DNA from: Endothia cerciana
Lineage: Eukaryota; Ascomycota; Sordariomycetes; Diaporthales; Cryphonectriaceae
Length of the DNA stretch: 64,000 bases
Reading direction: 5' to 3'
Assembly (NCBI GenBank): GCA_026119935.1
Contig: JALRMH010000023.1
Span: forward strand, 124,001-188,000
A model generated the notes under the pieces. It did not search any database. It saw only the letters and a list, made by a program, of their open reading frames with translations, and had not been told where the DNA came from. Both the position numbers and the translations under genes were made by a program. Positions 48,112 to 57,638 of this stretch are shown here, in pieces (position 1 is the stretch's first letter; every line of letters starts with the position of its first letter).

Positions 48112-48730
48112 GCTGACCGAGCACGCGCAGCAGAACAATGCGCCGGGTGCCCCAGACGCGCGGAGATAAGTGTGGCAAGTTTTCCCGTGGGGTCGACCTC
48201 ACCAGAGAGGCCGTGAGAGGCGCTCGCGATGGTCTGCCGTACCACCATGGTCGTAAGAACGCTCTGCCGTCCCCAGGGAAAACACTTTTCAGTCGTACGA
48301 AAGCGGAAGACCCACACAGGGAACAACCGAGGGTCTTTCCGACCCTTCCAGCCGGGCAGGTCAACCTGGGGCGTGGATCAGATCTGGTCTCGTAAATATT
48401 CACCCGGCTCGTTTCCTTTGTTCCTCCATGCGTATTGGGAAGATTGACATCGCCGGCTAGACTCCAACCCAGGCGCTCGACCACAGTCCCGCCTGGAAGA
48501 GCATACACACGCTTATCCTCGGTCTGAGTGCCGAGCAAACTGCCTCAGGTGGTTGCGACGATGTCTTGCCATCCCAGGAAACGATTATGGGAGGCCAATT
48601 GAATGGCAGTGATCTGTTGGTAAGCGAGAGACAAGTGTCGCCGAGTGGTCGGTGCAATACCCAGGAGAATCGGACAAGAGTGAAACCCCCTTCTCGCGTT
48701 CTTGTTCCGTCTGGACTCTCGTCGCCCGCG

Positions 48731-48757
48731 CCTCTCTCTCTCTCTCTCTCTCTCTCT
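48731..48757. repeat. (CT)n microsatellite
   Basis: About 13 CT units in the qa-3/qa-4 divergent region; pyrimidine tracts are common upstream of fungal transcription starts. Confidence 0.9.
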
Positions 48758-49217
48758 TCAACGCTTCTGATGTCGCCTTCAGCCTTTGGTTCCTCAAAAC
48801 TCCCGTAAAGATAACGCACTTCCGTCACGCTACGGCCGCCGCCAGACCCGCTGACTCCTTCCACTCCGCCGCCTCTACACTGACCGGCCCGCGGGTAAGG
48901 TGCGTGTTTAAAGGCGAAGGAGCAGATAGATCAAACACCGAGGGAATCACGCCCGAACTCACTCAGGAGGCCAGGTGTGGGCCTCACCGGTCAAGCGCTT
49001 CCGCCTGTCCCTCTATTATTCATCTCCCGTCTCAAGGAAACAGGACTTACACGTACCACCCCCTTTCATACCAACCAAGGTCCCCCGCGGACACAGATAT
49101 CGGACATACCATACCGTCACCGAACATCTCATAAGGCCTCATTACAACGTCTACTGCATCCTTTACACAATCGTCAGCAGCAGCCACACAAACACTCCAC
49201 GACTTACAGAGGACAGG

Positions 49218-50558
49218 ATGTCCTGCCGACTCGGCATAACTTCCATGTCCCTGGGGTGGCCCCACGCGGGTCACACCCTTGCCGAGAAGCTCGACCTCCT
49301 GGGGCAGCACGGCTACCAGGGCGTCGAGCTCTTCGATGCGGACCTCCTCGACCACGCCCGGCAGTTCGAGGCCGCCGGCGGCGGCGGCGGCGGCGAGCCC
49401 TCCCACGGGGCCCAGCTCAAGGCGGCCCACGACATCCGGGCGCTCTGCGCGCAGAAGAACATCACCATCATCTGCCTGCAGCCCTTCTCCGGCTACGAAG
49501 GACTGGTCGACCGGAGGGAGCACGACGCCAGGATCGAGAAGCTGCAGAGGTGGATGGAGGTCGCCACGGCGCTCCGGACGGACATCATCCAGGTGCCGTC
49601 GTCATTCCTCCCCGCGGCCCAGGCGAGCGGGGACATGGACCTCATCGTGTCGGACCTGCGGGAGGTCGCGGACATGGGCGCCGCCCACGAGCCGCCGCTC
49701 CGCTTCGTGTACGAGGCCCTGTGCTTTGGCACCCGCGTCAACACGTGGGAGGCCAGCTGGGAGGTGGTGCAGAGGGTCGGCCGCGACAACTTCGGCCTCT
49801 GCCTGGACAGCTTTAACATCGCGGGCCGGATCTACGCGGACCCGGCGAGCCCGTCCGGCAGGGCGCCGGACGCGGAGCGGGCGGTCGAGGGGTCGATGAG
49901 GAGGCTTGCGGAGCGCGTCGACGTCAGGAAGGTCTTCTACGTCCAGGTCGTCGACGCGGAGCGGCTGGAGGAGCCCCTGGTCGAGGGCCACCGCTTCTAC
50001 AACGCCCAGCAGCCGGCGCGCATGAGCTGGAGCCGCAACTGCCGGCTCTTCTACGGCGAGGCGGACCACGGCGCGTACCTGCCGATCCGGCAGATCGCCG
50101 AGGCCTTCTTCCACGGCCTCGGCTTCGAGGGGTGGGTCAGCCTGGAGCTGTTCAACCGCCGGATGGGCGACAGGGACCCGGGCGTCCCCCAGGAGCTCGC
50201 ACGGCGCGGCGCGGCGTCGTGGGGCAAGCTGGTCGAGGACCTGCGCCTCGGGACGGGGAAGCCGGCGCCACCGGGGACCAGCGTCGCGTCCGACGCGAGC
50301 GCCTCCGAGCCGAGCGTCAGGGGGGACAGCGAGGCGGAGAGCCACCCGTCGCCAGCCGGCCCGGCCGACTCGGACGACAGCGACACGCCGAAATTAGGGT
50401 ACGGCGGCTCAGGGCCCGCCGGCGGCCAGCCTGGGCGGGACCCGAGCAGCGCCAGGGCCTCCGCAGGGCCCGGACGGCAGGACGCCGTCGCAGGCGGAGA
50501 TGGGCGTACCCGGGTCGGGATCACCGCACGGCGGCGGGGGCGGGAGCGAACGTGCTGA
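49218..50558 (+). CDS. qa-4: 3-Dehydroshikimate dehydratase with long C-terminal extension
   Basis: Converts 3-dehydroshikimate to protocatechuate, feeding the beta-ketoadipate pathway; orthologue of Neurospora qa-4 and Aspergillus qutC. Single exon, 446 aa. The xylose-isomerase-like TIM barrel fills residues 1 to about 350: RLGITSMSLGWPHAGHTL at the start, HGYQGVELFDADL, IICLQPFSGYEGL, YEALCFGTRVNTWE, DNFGLCLDSFNIAGR, FYVQVVDAERL, and a closing GWVSLELFNRRMGD. Metal-ligand-type Glu, Asp, Gln and Glu residues sit in these strands. From about 355 a Pro/Ser/Gly/Asp-rich tail of about 90 residues continues without a stop. It is absent from the roughly 360-residue family norm. A Gly run (six G) sits near residue 57. 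Tail-to-tail with qa-2. Confidence 0.94.
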   Translation: MSCRLGITSMSLGWPHAGHTLAEKLDLLGQHGYQGVELFDADLLDHARQFEAAGGGGGGEPSHGAQLKAAHDIRALCAQKNITIICLQPFSGYEGLVDRREHDARIEKLQRWMEVATALRTDIIQVPSSFLPAAQASGDMDLIVSDLREVADMGAAHEPPLRFVYEALCFGTRVNTWEASWEVVQRVGRDNFGLCLDSFNIAGRIYADPASPSGRAPDAERAVEGSMRRLAERVDVRKVFYVQVVDAERLEEPLVEGHRFYNAQQPARMSWSRNCRLFYGEADHGAYLPIRQIAEAFFHGLGFEGWVSLELFNRRMGDRDPGVPQELARRGAASWGKLVEDLRLGTGKPAPPGTSVASDASASEPSVRGDSEAESHPSPAGPADSDDSDTPKLGYGGSGPAGGQPGRDPSSARASAGPGRQDAVAGGDGRTRVGITARRRGRERTC

Positions 50559-51045
50559 ACAACTTCGGGGACAACAGCAACTTATGCTCAATAACTGGAT
50601 CCGCCGGAAGGCCCCCCGGCTCTCTGGATGCTCCTTCAACCGCTGTATCTTCACCATGATAATCACCATCGCCCTAGGGCTTTTCATCGTAGGCTCCTAC
50701 TGGGCTTCCACTAAGATCACGGGCCCCACCCAGCAACACAAGTCGCATCACTGGTAGTTCGGCCGCTCCACGAGACAGTATGCTCACCGTTAGGAGATTG
50801 TTAGTCGGGGGGCGGTGAGGATTCTCTTCTGGCAGCGAGGAGATGGGGAGAGGTGGTCGGCATCATAGCGGGAATGGATTTTTGGCCATAGCGAATGTGT
50901 AGATGGATGATGGACATGGCCCATACAGGCCTTTTCGGATCGACAATGAATTTTTCTTTAATTTTTTAATTTTTTTTTTTTCATCATTTCTCTTTAATGT
51001 GTCTTGGGGCCTACTATTTGTGCCCTCGCCCCTCCTTAACCTGCC
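50559..51045. terminator. Convergent 3' region of qa-4 and qa-2
   Basis: 487 bases between two stop codons, with a T-rich stretch at 50949-50990 that could serve 3'-end formation. No coding sequence supported. Confidence 0.35.
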
Positions 51046-51537
51046 TCACTGCCCCTCCTTGATCTTCAGATGCCTCGCCACGAACTCCAGCGCGGCCTGG
51101 TACCCGTAGACCCCCAGCCCGGCGATGACGGCGGTGGCCTTGTCGCTCAGGTAGCTGTGCTGCCTGAAGCCCTCCCTGGCGTGGACGTTGGAGATGTGCA
51201 CCTCCACGAAGGGGATGTCGACGCCGGCCAGCGCGTCGCGTATGGCGACGCTGGTGTGCGTGTAGGCGCCCGGGTTGATGACGATGGCCGAGACCTTGCC
51301 CTGCGTGCTGTCGCTCCCCGCACCGCCGGGCCCCCAGCCGGCGGCCTCCTGGATCCGGTCCACGATGGCGCCCTCGTGGTTCGACTGGAAGGTCTCGAGG
51401 GCCACGCCCAGCGAGGCGGCCTGGGACCGGGCCTGGGCCTCGACGTCCGGCAGGGAGGTGCTGCCGTAGATGTGCGGCTCCCTCCTGCCGAGGAGGTTGA
51501 GGTTGGGCCCGTTGATGAGGAGGACGCGGCGGGACAT
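51046..51537 (-). CDS. qa-2: Catabolic type II 3-dehydroquinase
   Basis: Heat-stable type II dehydroquinase that converts 3-dehydroquinate to 3-dehydroshikimate in quinate breakdown; orthologue of Neurospora qa-2 and Aspergillus qutE. Single exon, 163 aa, close to the family length. The opening RRVLLINGPNLNLLGRREP carries the active-site loop Arg; the catalytic Tyr is in HIYGST. SNHEGAIVDRIQEA follows, then VINPGAYTHTSVAIRDAL, and VEVHISNVHAREGFRQHS with the catalytic His. The start is the Met two residues before the conserved hydrophobic strand. A 13-base poly-G/C lies only 10 bases upstream, in the presumed 5' UTR. Divergent from qa-x. Confidence 0.97.
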   Translation of the reverse strand: MSRRVLLINGPNLNLLGRREPHIYGSTSLPDVEAQARSQAASLGVALETFQSNHEGAIVDRIQEAAGWGPGGAGSDSTQGKVSAIVINPGAYTHTSVAIRDALAGVDIPFVEVHISNVHAREGFRQHSYLSDKATAVIAGLGVYGYQAALEFVARHLKIKEGQ

Positions 51538-51936
51538 GATGGTGGTGGGGGGGGGGGGGCTGGTCGCTCTAAGAGAGAGACAGAGAGAGAGGGTGAGATG
51601 AGAGGGCTGTCGTTACTGGTTGTGATAATTAGTGAGACCGTGGTGGCCGCCGGGTCTGTTGAGGTTCTGTGCCGTATCCCCTCTTTCAACTGGAGGAGGG
51701 TCTTTACGATGGTTCTCTCATGAGATCACCGTCTTCCGGTCTTCGCCCTAGACATAGTTACCTCAGGCTTAGCCCTCCTTCCCCCCCCCCCCCGGCCCAA
51801 ATAATGCATGCCTGTTGTGGATCGTTCTTCGCGGGGCCCCGCGCGGCTGTCTGGATAGCTCCGGCTGCTAAACTATCGACCGAACGTGACGTGTCTGAGC
51901 GAGCCCTCTTTTCCTTCTTCTTCTCCTTGGGAGGAC

Positions 51937-51952
51937 GGATAAGTACTCTTCC
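51937..51952. promoter_or_regulatory. Candidate QA activator box
   Basis: GGATAAGTACTCTTCC matches GGRTAARYRYTTATCC at 14 of 16 positions (left half and RYRY spacer perfect, two mismatches on the right). It sits between the divergent qa-2 and qa-x genes, 400 bases from the qa-2 start. The better of the two candidates. Confidence 0.55.
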
Positions 51953-52210
51953 GGCTCGGCAGGCGTTCGCTTGGCGATTTCGCAGTGCATGATGACTCCG
52001 GGGAGCACATTTATGTCCCCGGGGATACGAGGAAGGGGAAGAAAAAAAAAAGGAAAGAGGGGGAGGGAGGGGGGCATAATGGACCGGTGAGTATCAATTA
52101 TCCTGTAAGATGAGAGAGATTGACTAGTCATGGGGTGAGGGTTGTAGCTGGCAGATTTAGAGTTCGTCTTGAGTTGCAGTAGAATGATCTTCCTGATAAG
52201 ATAACAAGAT

Positions 52211-52260
52211 TAAAAAAATAAAAATAAAAATAAAAATAAAAATAAAAATAAATAAAAACA
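52211..52260. repeat. TAAAAA-type A-rich simple repeat
   Basis: Tandem AAAAAT units, about eight copies, in the qa-2/qa-x promoter region. Confidence 0.9.
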
Positions 52261-52537
52261 AAAACAAACCCCTACCTTCTCCAGCGGGGCATTCTGGGCG
52301 CTGCCGACAGGCGGAAGAGTTACTGGGTAGTGGGAAAAAGATCGACGTCGTGCAGCTGAAACACGACGGGAAATGCCCACCGCTGCTGCTGCGGTCTCGG
52401 CTTGTAGCGGGCTTGGACAGAGCCTCAGTGGGCCCCTCACCCGCTGTAGAAACCCCCCCACTGCAGCGTCTCTCACTGAACCCGCGCTTGCACAGGGCGA
52501 TCATGCCCTGCGCCCGCTGAACCCAGCAGCTGATACG

Positions 52538-52540
<3 letters not shown>

Positions 52541-52579
<39 letters not shown>
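52541..52579. repeat. (CA)n microsatellite
   Basis: About 19 uninterrupted CA units ending roughly 80 bases upstream of the qa-x ATG, probably within its 5' UTR or core promoter. Confidence 0.95.
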
Positions 52580-52581
<2 letters not shown>

Positions 52582-52657
52582 CCACGCCACAGCCTCATAA
52601 GTAACAGCCAGCCTCGCCTCCTCACGTGCGCCCCGTGCAAGAGACCGGGATTCAGCC

Positions 52658-53891
52658 ATGGCCAGCAGCGGCGACCAGCAGATCGGCGAGCGGGAGCTGG
52701 ACGAGATCTACGCCTTCGCGGTGCAGCTGGGCAAGGATGCCGGCGGGATGCTCATGGACGCGGCGGGGGTCCGGATGGCTGGGCCGTCGGGGGGGGTGGG
52801 GGAGGGGTTTGAGGAGAAGGAGAACGCCGTCGACATCGTGACCAAGACGGACACCGGTGCGTGGAGGGGGCATATGCGGATCACGTATCTATCTGGCCGG
52901 GTGTGGTGTGCTGACCTGGGCCCCCACGTCCGGCGTGCACAGATGTCGAGGCCTTCATCCACGACTCGATATCAAAGAAGTACCCTCACCACAAGTACGC
53001 CTCATTCCTCCTCGCTACTGTACTAGGCCAGTGAGGCCCACTAAGCCATGGGTACAGGTTCATCGGCGAGGAGACGTACTCGTCCGGCTCCTCAAAGGAC
53101 TACCTCGTCACCCCCGACCACCCGACGTGGTGCGTCGACCCCCTCGACGGCACCGTCAACTACACCCACCTCTTCCCCATGTTCTGCGTCTCCATCGCCC
53201 TCATCATCGCCGGGGAGCCCGTCATCGGCGTCATCTACGCCCCCTTCGTGAACCAGCTCTTCACCTCCTGCAGGGGCCGGGGGGCCTTCCTCAACGGGAC
53301 CCAGAGGCTGCCCCTCGTCAGGGGCTCCCCCATCCCGGCGGGCGCGCCCAGGGGCTGTGTCCTCGGCTGCGAGTGGGGCAAGGACCGGCGCGACCCGGCA
53401 GGCGGGGAGGGGAACCTGGGCCGCAAGATCGAGAGCTTCGTCACCATGGCCGCGGAGCCGGGCGCGAGGGGCGGCATGGGCGGCATGGTGCACGGCGTGC
53501 GCAGCCTCGGCAGCGCGACGCTGGACCTCGCGTACACGGCCATGGGCAGCATCGACATCTGGTGGGAGGGCGGGTGCTGGGAGTGGGACGTCGCCGCCGG
53601 CGTCGCCATCCTGCTCGAGGCGGGCGGCCTGGTCACCACCGCGAACCCGCCCGGGGACCCCGAGACGGCCGAGATCCCCGGCGCGAGGCTGGGGAGCAGG
53701 CTGTACCTGGCGATAAGGCAAGGCCCCGGACCAGAAGGGAGGGAGCAGCGAGGATGATGTGCTAATTCGTGTGCCCTTGCAGGCCTGCCGGACCATCGGC
53801 CACGGAGACAGGACGGCAGGGCCAGGAGCGGCTCGTGCGGGAGGTGTGGAAGCGGGTGAGGGCGCTGGACTACTCCCGCCCAGGCGCCTGA
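52658..53891 (+). CDS. qa-x: Inositol-monophosphatase-family protein of the quinate cluster
   Basis: Member of the Mg-dependent, Li-sensitive phosphatase family, orthologous to Neurospora qa-x and Aspergillus qutG. It is co-regulated with quinate genes but not needed for quinate growth as far as known; substrate unclear. Exons 52658-52856, 52943-52994, 53058-53717 and 53783-53891 give 339 aa. Metal-binding motifs: DIVTKTD, GEETYSSG, WCVDPLDGTVNYTH, and the C-terminal WWEGGCWEWDVAAGVAILLEAGG. Intron 3 has a GC donor (AAG/GCAAGG) and restores AIR-PAGPSATE. Without it the frame runs to an early stop and loses the last helix (REVWKRVRALDYSRP). The 52-base exon 2 (DVEAFIHDSISKKYPHH) is required by phase and matches the family. 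Confidence 0.93.
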
Positions 53892-54290
53892 GCTGCCCGG
53901 CCGATCTTCACTACACCTATCTTTAGGGAGTTTGGGGGGGGGGGGGGGAGGCGGAGGAGGGGGTCAGTTGGACGGGCACAGGATAGACCGGCGACAATAC
54001 GACGCGAGACCACGACAGCATTGCGCTCCAGCGGGGCGTGAATAGAGGTGAAAAGTTGCGGGCCCCTGATTGTCGACAACAACCTAGGCCCAATCTTTGT
54101 TACAGATCTATGAGCAGGGATTACTGATCGCCTGTCGTGTGTATCTCGTGGCCTCGTTAATATACATTTTAGACCCTCTCACCTCCCGTGGCTCCTCTTC
54201 TTTCCCTCGGCGGCCGTTCCTCTTGCCCCCTCGCGGATGGCTCTCTTCTTTTTGATGGGTATCATGGGTGTTTTACTGGAGTTGGGATTC
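53892..54290. other. Convergent 3' spacer with poly-G
   Basis: 399 bases between the qa-x stop and the stop of the WD40 gene; includes the longest homopolymer of the window, 15 G at 53934-53948. No gene seen. Confidence 0.5.
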
Positions 54291-55679
54291 TCAGTCTAGG
54301 CCGGGGAAGGCGACGCCCCCTCCACCCGCCTGGCCTCCCTTGCCGCCCTCCCGCTTCTTCTTTTGGGGCTTGGGGCGGTCACTGTCGCTGGCGTCACCGT
54401 CGTCGTCCGAATCGTCGCTGTCGGCCGCCCGCTTGCCGTTCCCGTTGGCGGTGCCGTCCTCTGGATCCGACTCCTCCCCGTCCTCGCTGTTGCCGTCGGC
54501 CTCGGCCCACACCTTGACGATCTTGCCACCGCCGCTGATCATGCGGCCCTCGCAGTCAAAGTTGACGGCCACCACGCCCTCGACGTCGTCGTGCCTCAGC
54601 ACGGCCTGCGTCTCCCTCGCCTTGAGGTCGACCACCGCCACGCTGCCGTCGCCCACGCCGACGGCAACCCTCTTGCCCCAGCCCAGCCCGTCGGGCATCC
54701 TCGCGATGCAGTCCAGGCTCTCCCCGTCCTTCTTGTTCTTGCTGCCGGACACGTATATCCTCTCCTGCTGGTCATCCCACGACCCCCTGTCCCAGATGGT
54801 CAGCACGCCGTTGCCCGTGCCCACCGCGACGACGGCGTTGCTCCTCAGCTTCTTGGGCCCCAGGCCCGACGGGATCAGGGCCGCGCACAGCAGCTCGTCC
54901 TCCTGGTCCTCGCTCCTCGTGATGATCCCGCTCCTGACGTCCGTGACCGCCAGCGTCGTGCCGCCCGTGGACACCCACTGCCTGGGGAAGCCGGACGTGC
55001 TCTCGGCCGAGGGCGGCAGGGGCACGATGCTCGTGACGTAGTCGTCGTGGGGGAAGTGCTTGCGGACGGGCGCCGCGCCCACGGAGCCCAGCGGGCCCCC
55101 GCCGCCGGGGTCCTTCTCGGCGCGCAGCCTGTCGCGCAGGTCGTAGATGTACAGGGCGCCGGAGTCCGTGCCGACGAGGAGGTTCTGGGGCGACAGGACG
55201 TGCATGATGGCGGGGTGGTCGGCGTCGTCGCCGCGGCGGGGCGGGATGGTGATCTTGGAGACGACCTGGCCGGTGGTCGGGGAGAAGTGCTTGACCAGGG
55301 AGTCCGTGCCGGCGGAATAGAGGTCTACGCGCCGAGGGGGGGGGGTCAAAGACCGTTAGTTGGGGGGCGACCAGGTCAAGAAGGCGTGGAGGGTGCAGGG
55401 CGAGCACAGCCTACCGTGTCCGTCATGCCCGTAGACCAGGCTGCGACAGCTCCCCTTGTGCCTGCGCGTGCGCCACAGGCTCCTGATCAGGCCCTTGCCG
55501 CTCGTGATGCTGCCGTTCTCGTCCCCGTCCTCCTCAGACCCGTTGTCGGACGACGAGGGGAGCCGGAAGGTCTCGACATGACCACTCGACAGGCCCACGG
55601 TCAGGAGGGGCTCGGTCGGGTGGACGGCCTGGGTGAACAGGTCCGAGTTCAGCGGGAGGGTGCAGAGGTTCTCGAACAT
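54291..55679 (-). CDS. JIP5: WD40 ribosome-biogenesis protein (JIP5/WDR55-like)
   Basis: Nucleolar WD-repeat protein of the JIP5/WDR55 family, required for ribosomal RNA processing and large-subunit assembly. Exons 55679-55415 and 55324-54291 give 432 aa. The N-terminus MFENLCTLPLNSDLFTQAVH followed by PTEPLLTVGLSSGHVETFRL is diagnostic. Repeats follow: GHDGHDLYSAGTDSLVKHF, LLVGTDSGALYIYDLRD, WVSTGGTTLAVTDVRSG, AVVAVGTGNGVLTIWDRG, KRVAVGVGDGSVAVVDLKA, RMISGGGKIVKVW. The C-terminal tail is acidic then basic (DSDDSDDDGDASDSDRPKP, QKKKREGGKGG), as usual for nucleolar members. The intron, with nine C close to its acceptor, joins GHDGH to DLYSAG. Housekeeping gene marking the outer edge of the qa cluster. 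Confidence 0.92.
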
Positions 55680-56223
55680 GATGACTTCGTGGGGGAGGCC
55701 AATTGAGACTATTGGCGGCCAGCCATCATACAGTCGGGCATGGAGATGGATATATCAAAGGTTGAGGCTGGTGGTGAGGTGACCGGGGGTGGGGTGGAGT
55801 GGAGTGGGAGTGGTGTCGAGTGGTGATGCTTTTGTTGGGTGTTGGAAGAGATGGTCAAACAAAAATGGCCGTGGAGATTTTCGCAAGGTTGAAGATCAAC
55901 CAGCCATGTGCAGCCTTGTCACGCTGGGGAAGAAGTGTGGGGAAGCTGCCGTGACGGGGCAATCGATGTTGGGGGGGGGGGGGGCGCTACAGGGGTTGGT
56001 TCAATGTCCCTACAACTCCAGAAAGTTTCCACGGCGCAAGGCTCTCTCATCTTCCAGTAAACCATTCATCCTGTGGGTATGATCCTGTGGGCTGCCAATG
56101 CTCTATGGCACAGTCCCTCCTCAGCCCTGAGGGGGCCTCATTACTCATCTATGGACTCCTCGCCTGGGGCGTTGAACGCATCATCGCTGGGCGCGTCAGG
56201 TGGCCGCCCCTGCAAGCCAGCCA
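55680..56223. other. Spacer between JIP5-like and chitinase genes
   Basis: 544 bases: promoter of the WD40 gene and 3' flank of the chitinase gene, with a 14-base poly-G at 55971-55984. The ORF at 55789-56082 has no motif. Confidence 0.5.
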
Positions 56224-57638
56224 TCACAGCTCGTCTCTCGAGTGCTGCTCGTCTCTCGAGTGCTGCTCGTCTCTCGAGTGCTGCTGCTGCTTCTCCTCCA
56301 TCGCGACCAGGAGGGCCGTGAGGCGCTCGTAGGACGTCGTCACGTCCTCCGTCGCATCCTCGCCCAGGCCCCATGCGAAGACACCAGCCAGGTTCATCTC
56401 GCCCTTAAGCGTTGTCACCTTCTTCGCGATGTCTCCGTTGGAGCCCTTGTCGAAGGACCACCAGAGGTTCTCGTACGGGTCCCAATAGTACGACGCGCCC
56501 TGGCTGTAGTCGTACTCGGTCCTCGTCAGGGCCCTCTGGAACGAGTTCACGAGCTCTCCCGGCGTCTGGTCGTGCCACGAGAAGGCGCCGGCGCGCCCGA
56601 GATCAGCCCCGGTCTCCGGGTCCTCGAGGGGCAGGGTCTCGCAGCCGACGGGGGTCTCGGCGCGGTGGCAGTCCTCGGGGTCGGTCTGGTACCACCTGAC
56701 GTAGAAGGCCACGCCGAGGTTCAGCTTCTCGGGCGGCGCCCCGCGCGCGATGTACTCCTGCAGGCCCTCGCGGCTGGCCTCGATGCTGGAGTGGTGCCTG
56801 GTGACGTGGTCCCGGCGGTTCATCAGGTCGTACGTCATCACGTTGAGGAGGTCCAGGTGTCGCACGATGCGCGGGACGGTGAGGTTCGTAAAGGCGAGCA
56901 TGTCCCTCGCGTGTCCGGGGACGGCGGCCGTCATGAGCTTGTCGGGACCCAGCGCGGCGCGGAGTGAGCCCAGCAGGAGTGGATACGCCTCGATCTCCCA
57001 CTCCTTCTCCGAGTTGGGCACCTGCTTGTAGTCGTCGCCGTTGCCGCCGGGATACTCCCAGTCGATGTCGACGCCTGCAAGCAAGCACGCGTTTTAGTCA
57101 AGATGAATGCCACGCCAACCAACCCCCCCCCCCCTTTTCCCCCACCTCCTCGGCGACAGGCACAGACTCACCATCAGCACCGGTAGCCTCCACCATCTTG
57201 GCGACGTTCTGCGCGAAGGCCTTGCGGGAGGCGTCGTCCTTCGCGGCAATCGAGAAGCCGCCGTCGCCCCAGCCGCCGATCGCCACCAGGATGTGCGTGC
57301 TGTCGCTGAAGCTCTCTCGGACAGACTCGACGCTTCTGAAGAGCGGCCACTCGTTGCGATCGTCCTCGAGGAGCATCTCGGACCGCATGAAGGCCAGAAC
57401 AACGTGGGTGATCTGGTCGGTGAGCTCTTTGCTCTCGGGGATGACATCGTGTTGTCTGCCAGAGTAGATCAGTCCCACGTGCCTACCTCGATCGCATCCT
57501 CGTCACAGGGGATGGTACATACCCAGTCAGATACATCAGGCACACGGGGCCTTGACGTCCTGCATCGCTGGCAGCGCCCATCGTGGCAAGAAGCCAGAGG
57601 AGGAGGGCTGCTCCGATGTGGTAGACGGACGAGCGCAT
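56224..57638 (-). CDS. GH18 chitinase with C-terminal RDEL
   Basis: Family 18 glycoside hydrolase acting on chitin or chitin-like oligosaccharides. Exons 57638-57523, 57455-57172 and 57074-56224 give 416 aa. Signal peptide about 1-23 (hydrophobic AALLLWLLATMGAAS). TIM-barrel landmarks: CLMYLTGQHDVIP, ITHVVLAFM, HILVAIGGWGDGGF (the SxGG strand), and DGVDIDWEYPGG, where the DxxDxDxE motif with catalytic Glu is intact across intron 2. Then MTAAVPG, LLNVMTYDLMNRRD, LGVAFYVRWYQ, GAFSWHDQTPGELV and GVFAWGLGED near the C-terminal end of the barrel. After the domain come three HSRDE units ending HSRDEL, a KDEL-like terminus that may retain the protein in the ER. No chitin-binding module. Intron 2 carries a 12-base poly-G (coding sense). 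Confidence 0.92.
56226..56284. repeat. 18-bp in-frame triplication at the chitinase 3' end
   Basis: Three near-identical 18-base units (coding sense CACTCGAGAGACGAGCAG) encode HSRDEQ twice and HSRDEL once, directly before the stop codon at 56224-56226. Confidence 0.95.

Larger units (their letters stand above)
47838..49217. promoter_or_regulatory. Divergent qa-3/qa-4 promoter region
   Basis: 1,380 bases between divergent structural genes. It contains a 16-bp QA-like box candidate at 48096-48111 and a CT-rich run (48731-48757) closer to qa-4. No protein-coding content. Confidence 0.6.
51538..52657. promoter_or_regulatory. Divergent qa-2/qa-x promoter region
   Basis: 1,120 bases holding a QA-like box (51937-51952), two poly-C/G tracts (51547-51559, 51781-51793), an A-rich TAAAAA-type repeat (52211-52260) and a (CA)n run (52541-52579) about 80 bases before the qa-x start. 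Confidence 0.6.

Noticed and set aside
54363..55706. 447-codon plus-strand ORF opposite the WD40 gene
   Set aside because: Shadow of a GC-rich gene; its translation is compositionally odd and the opposite strand has clear WD40 repeats and a fitting intron.
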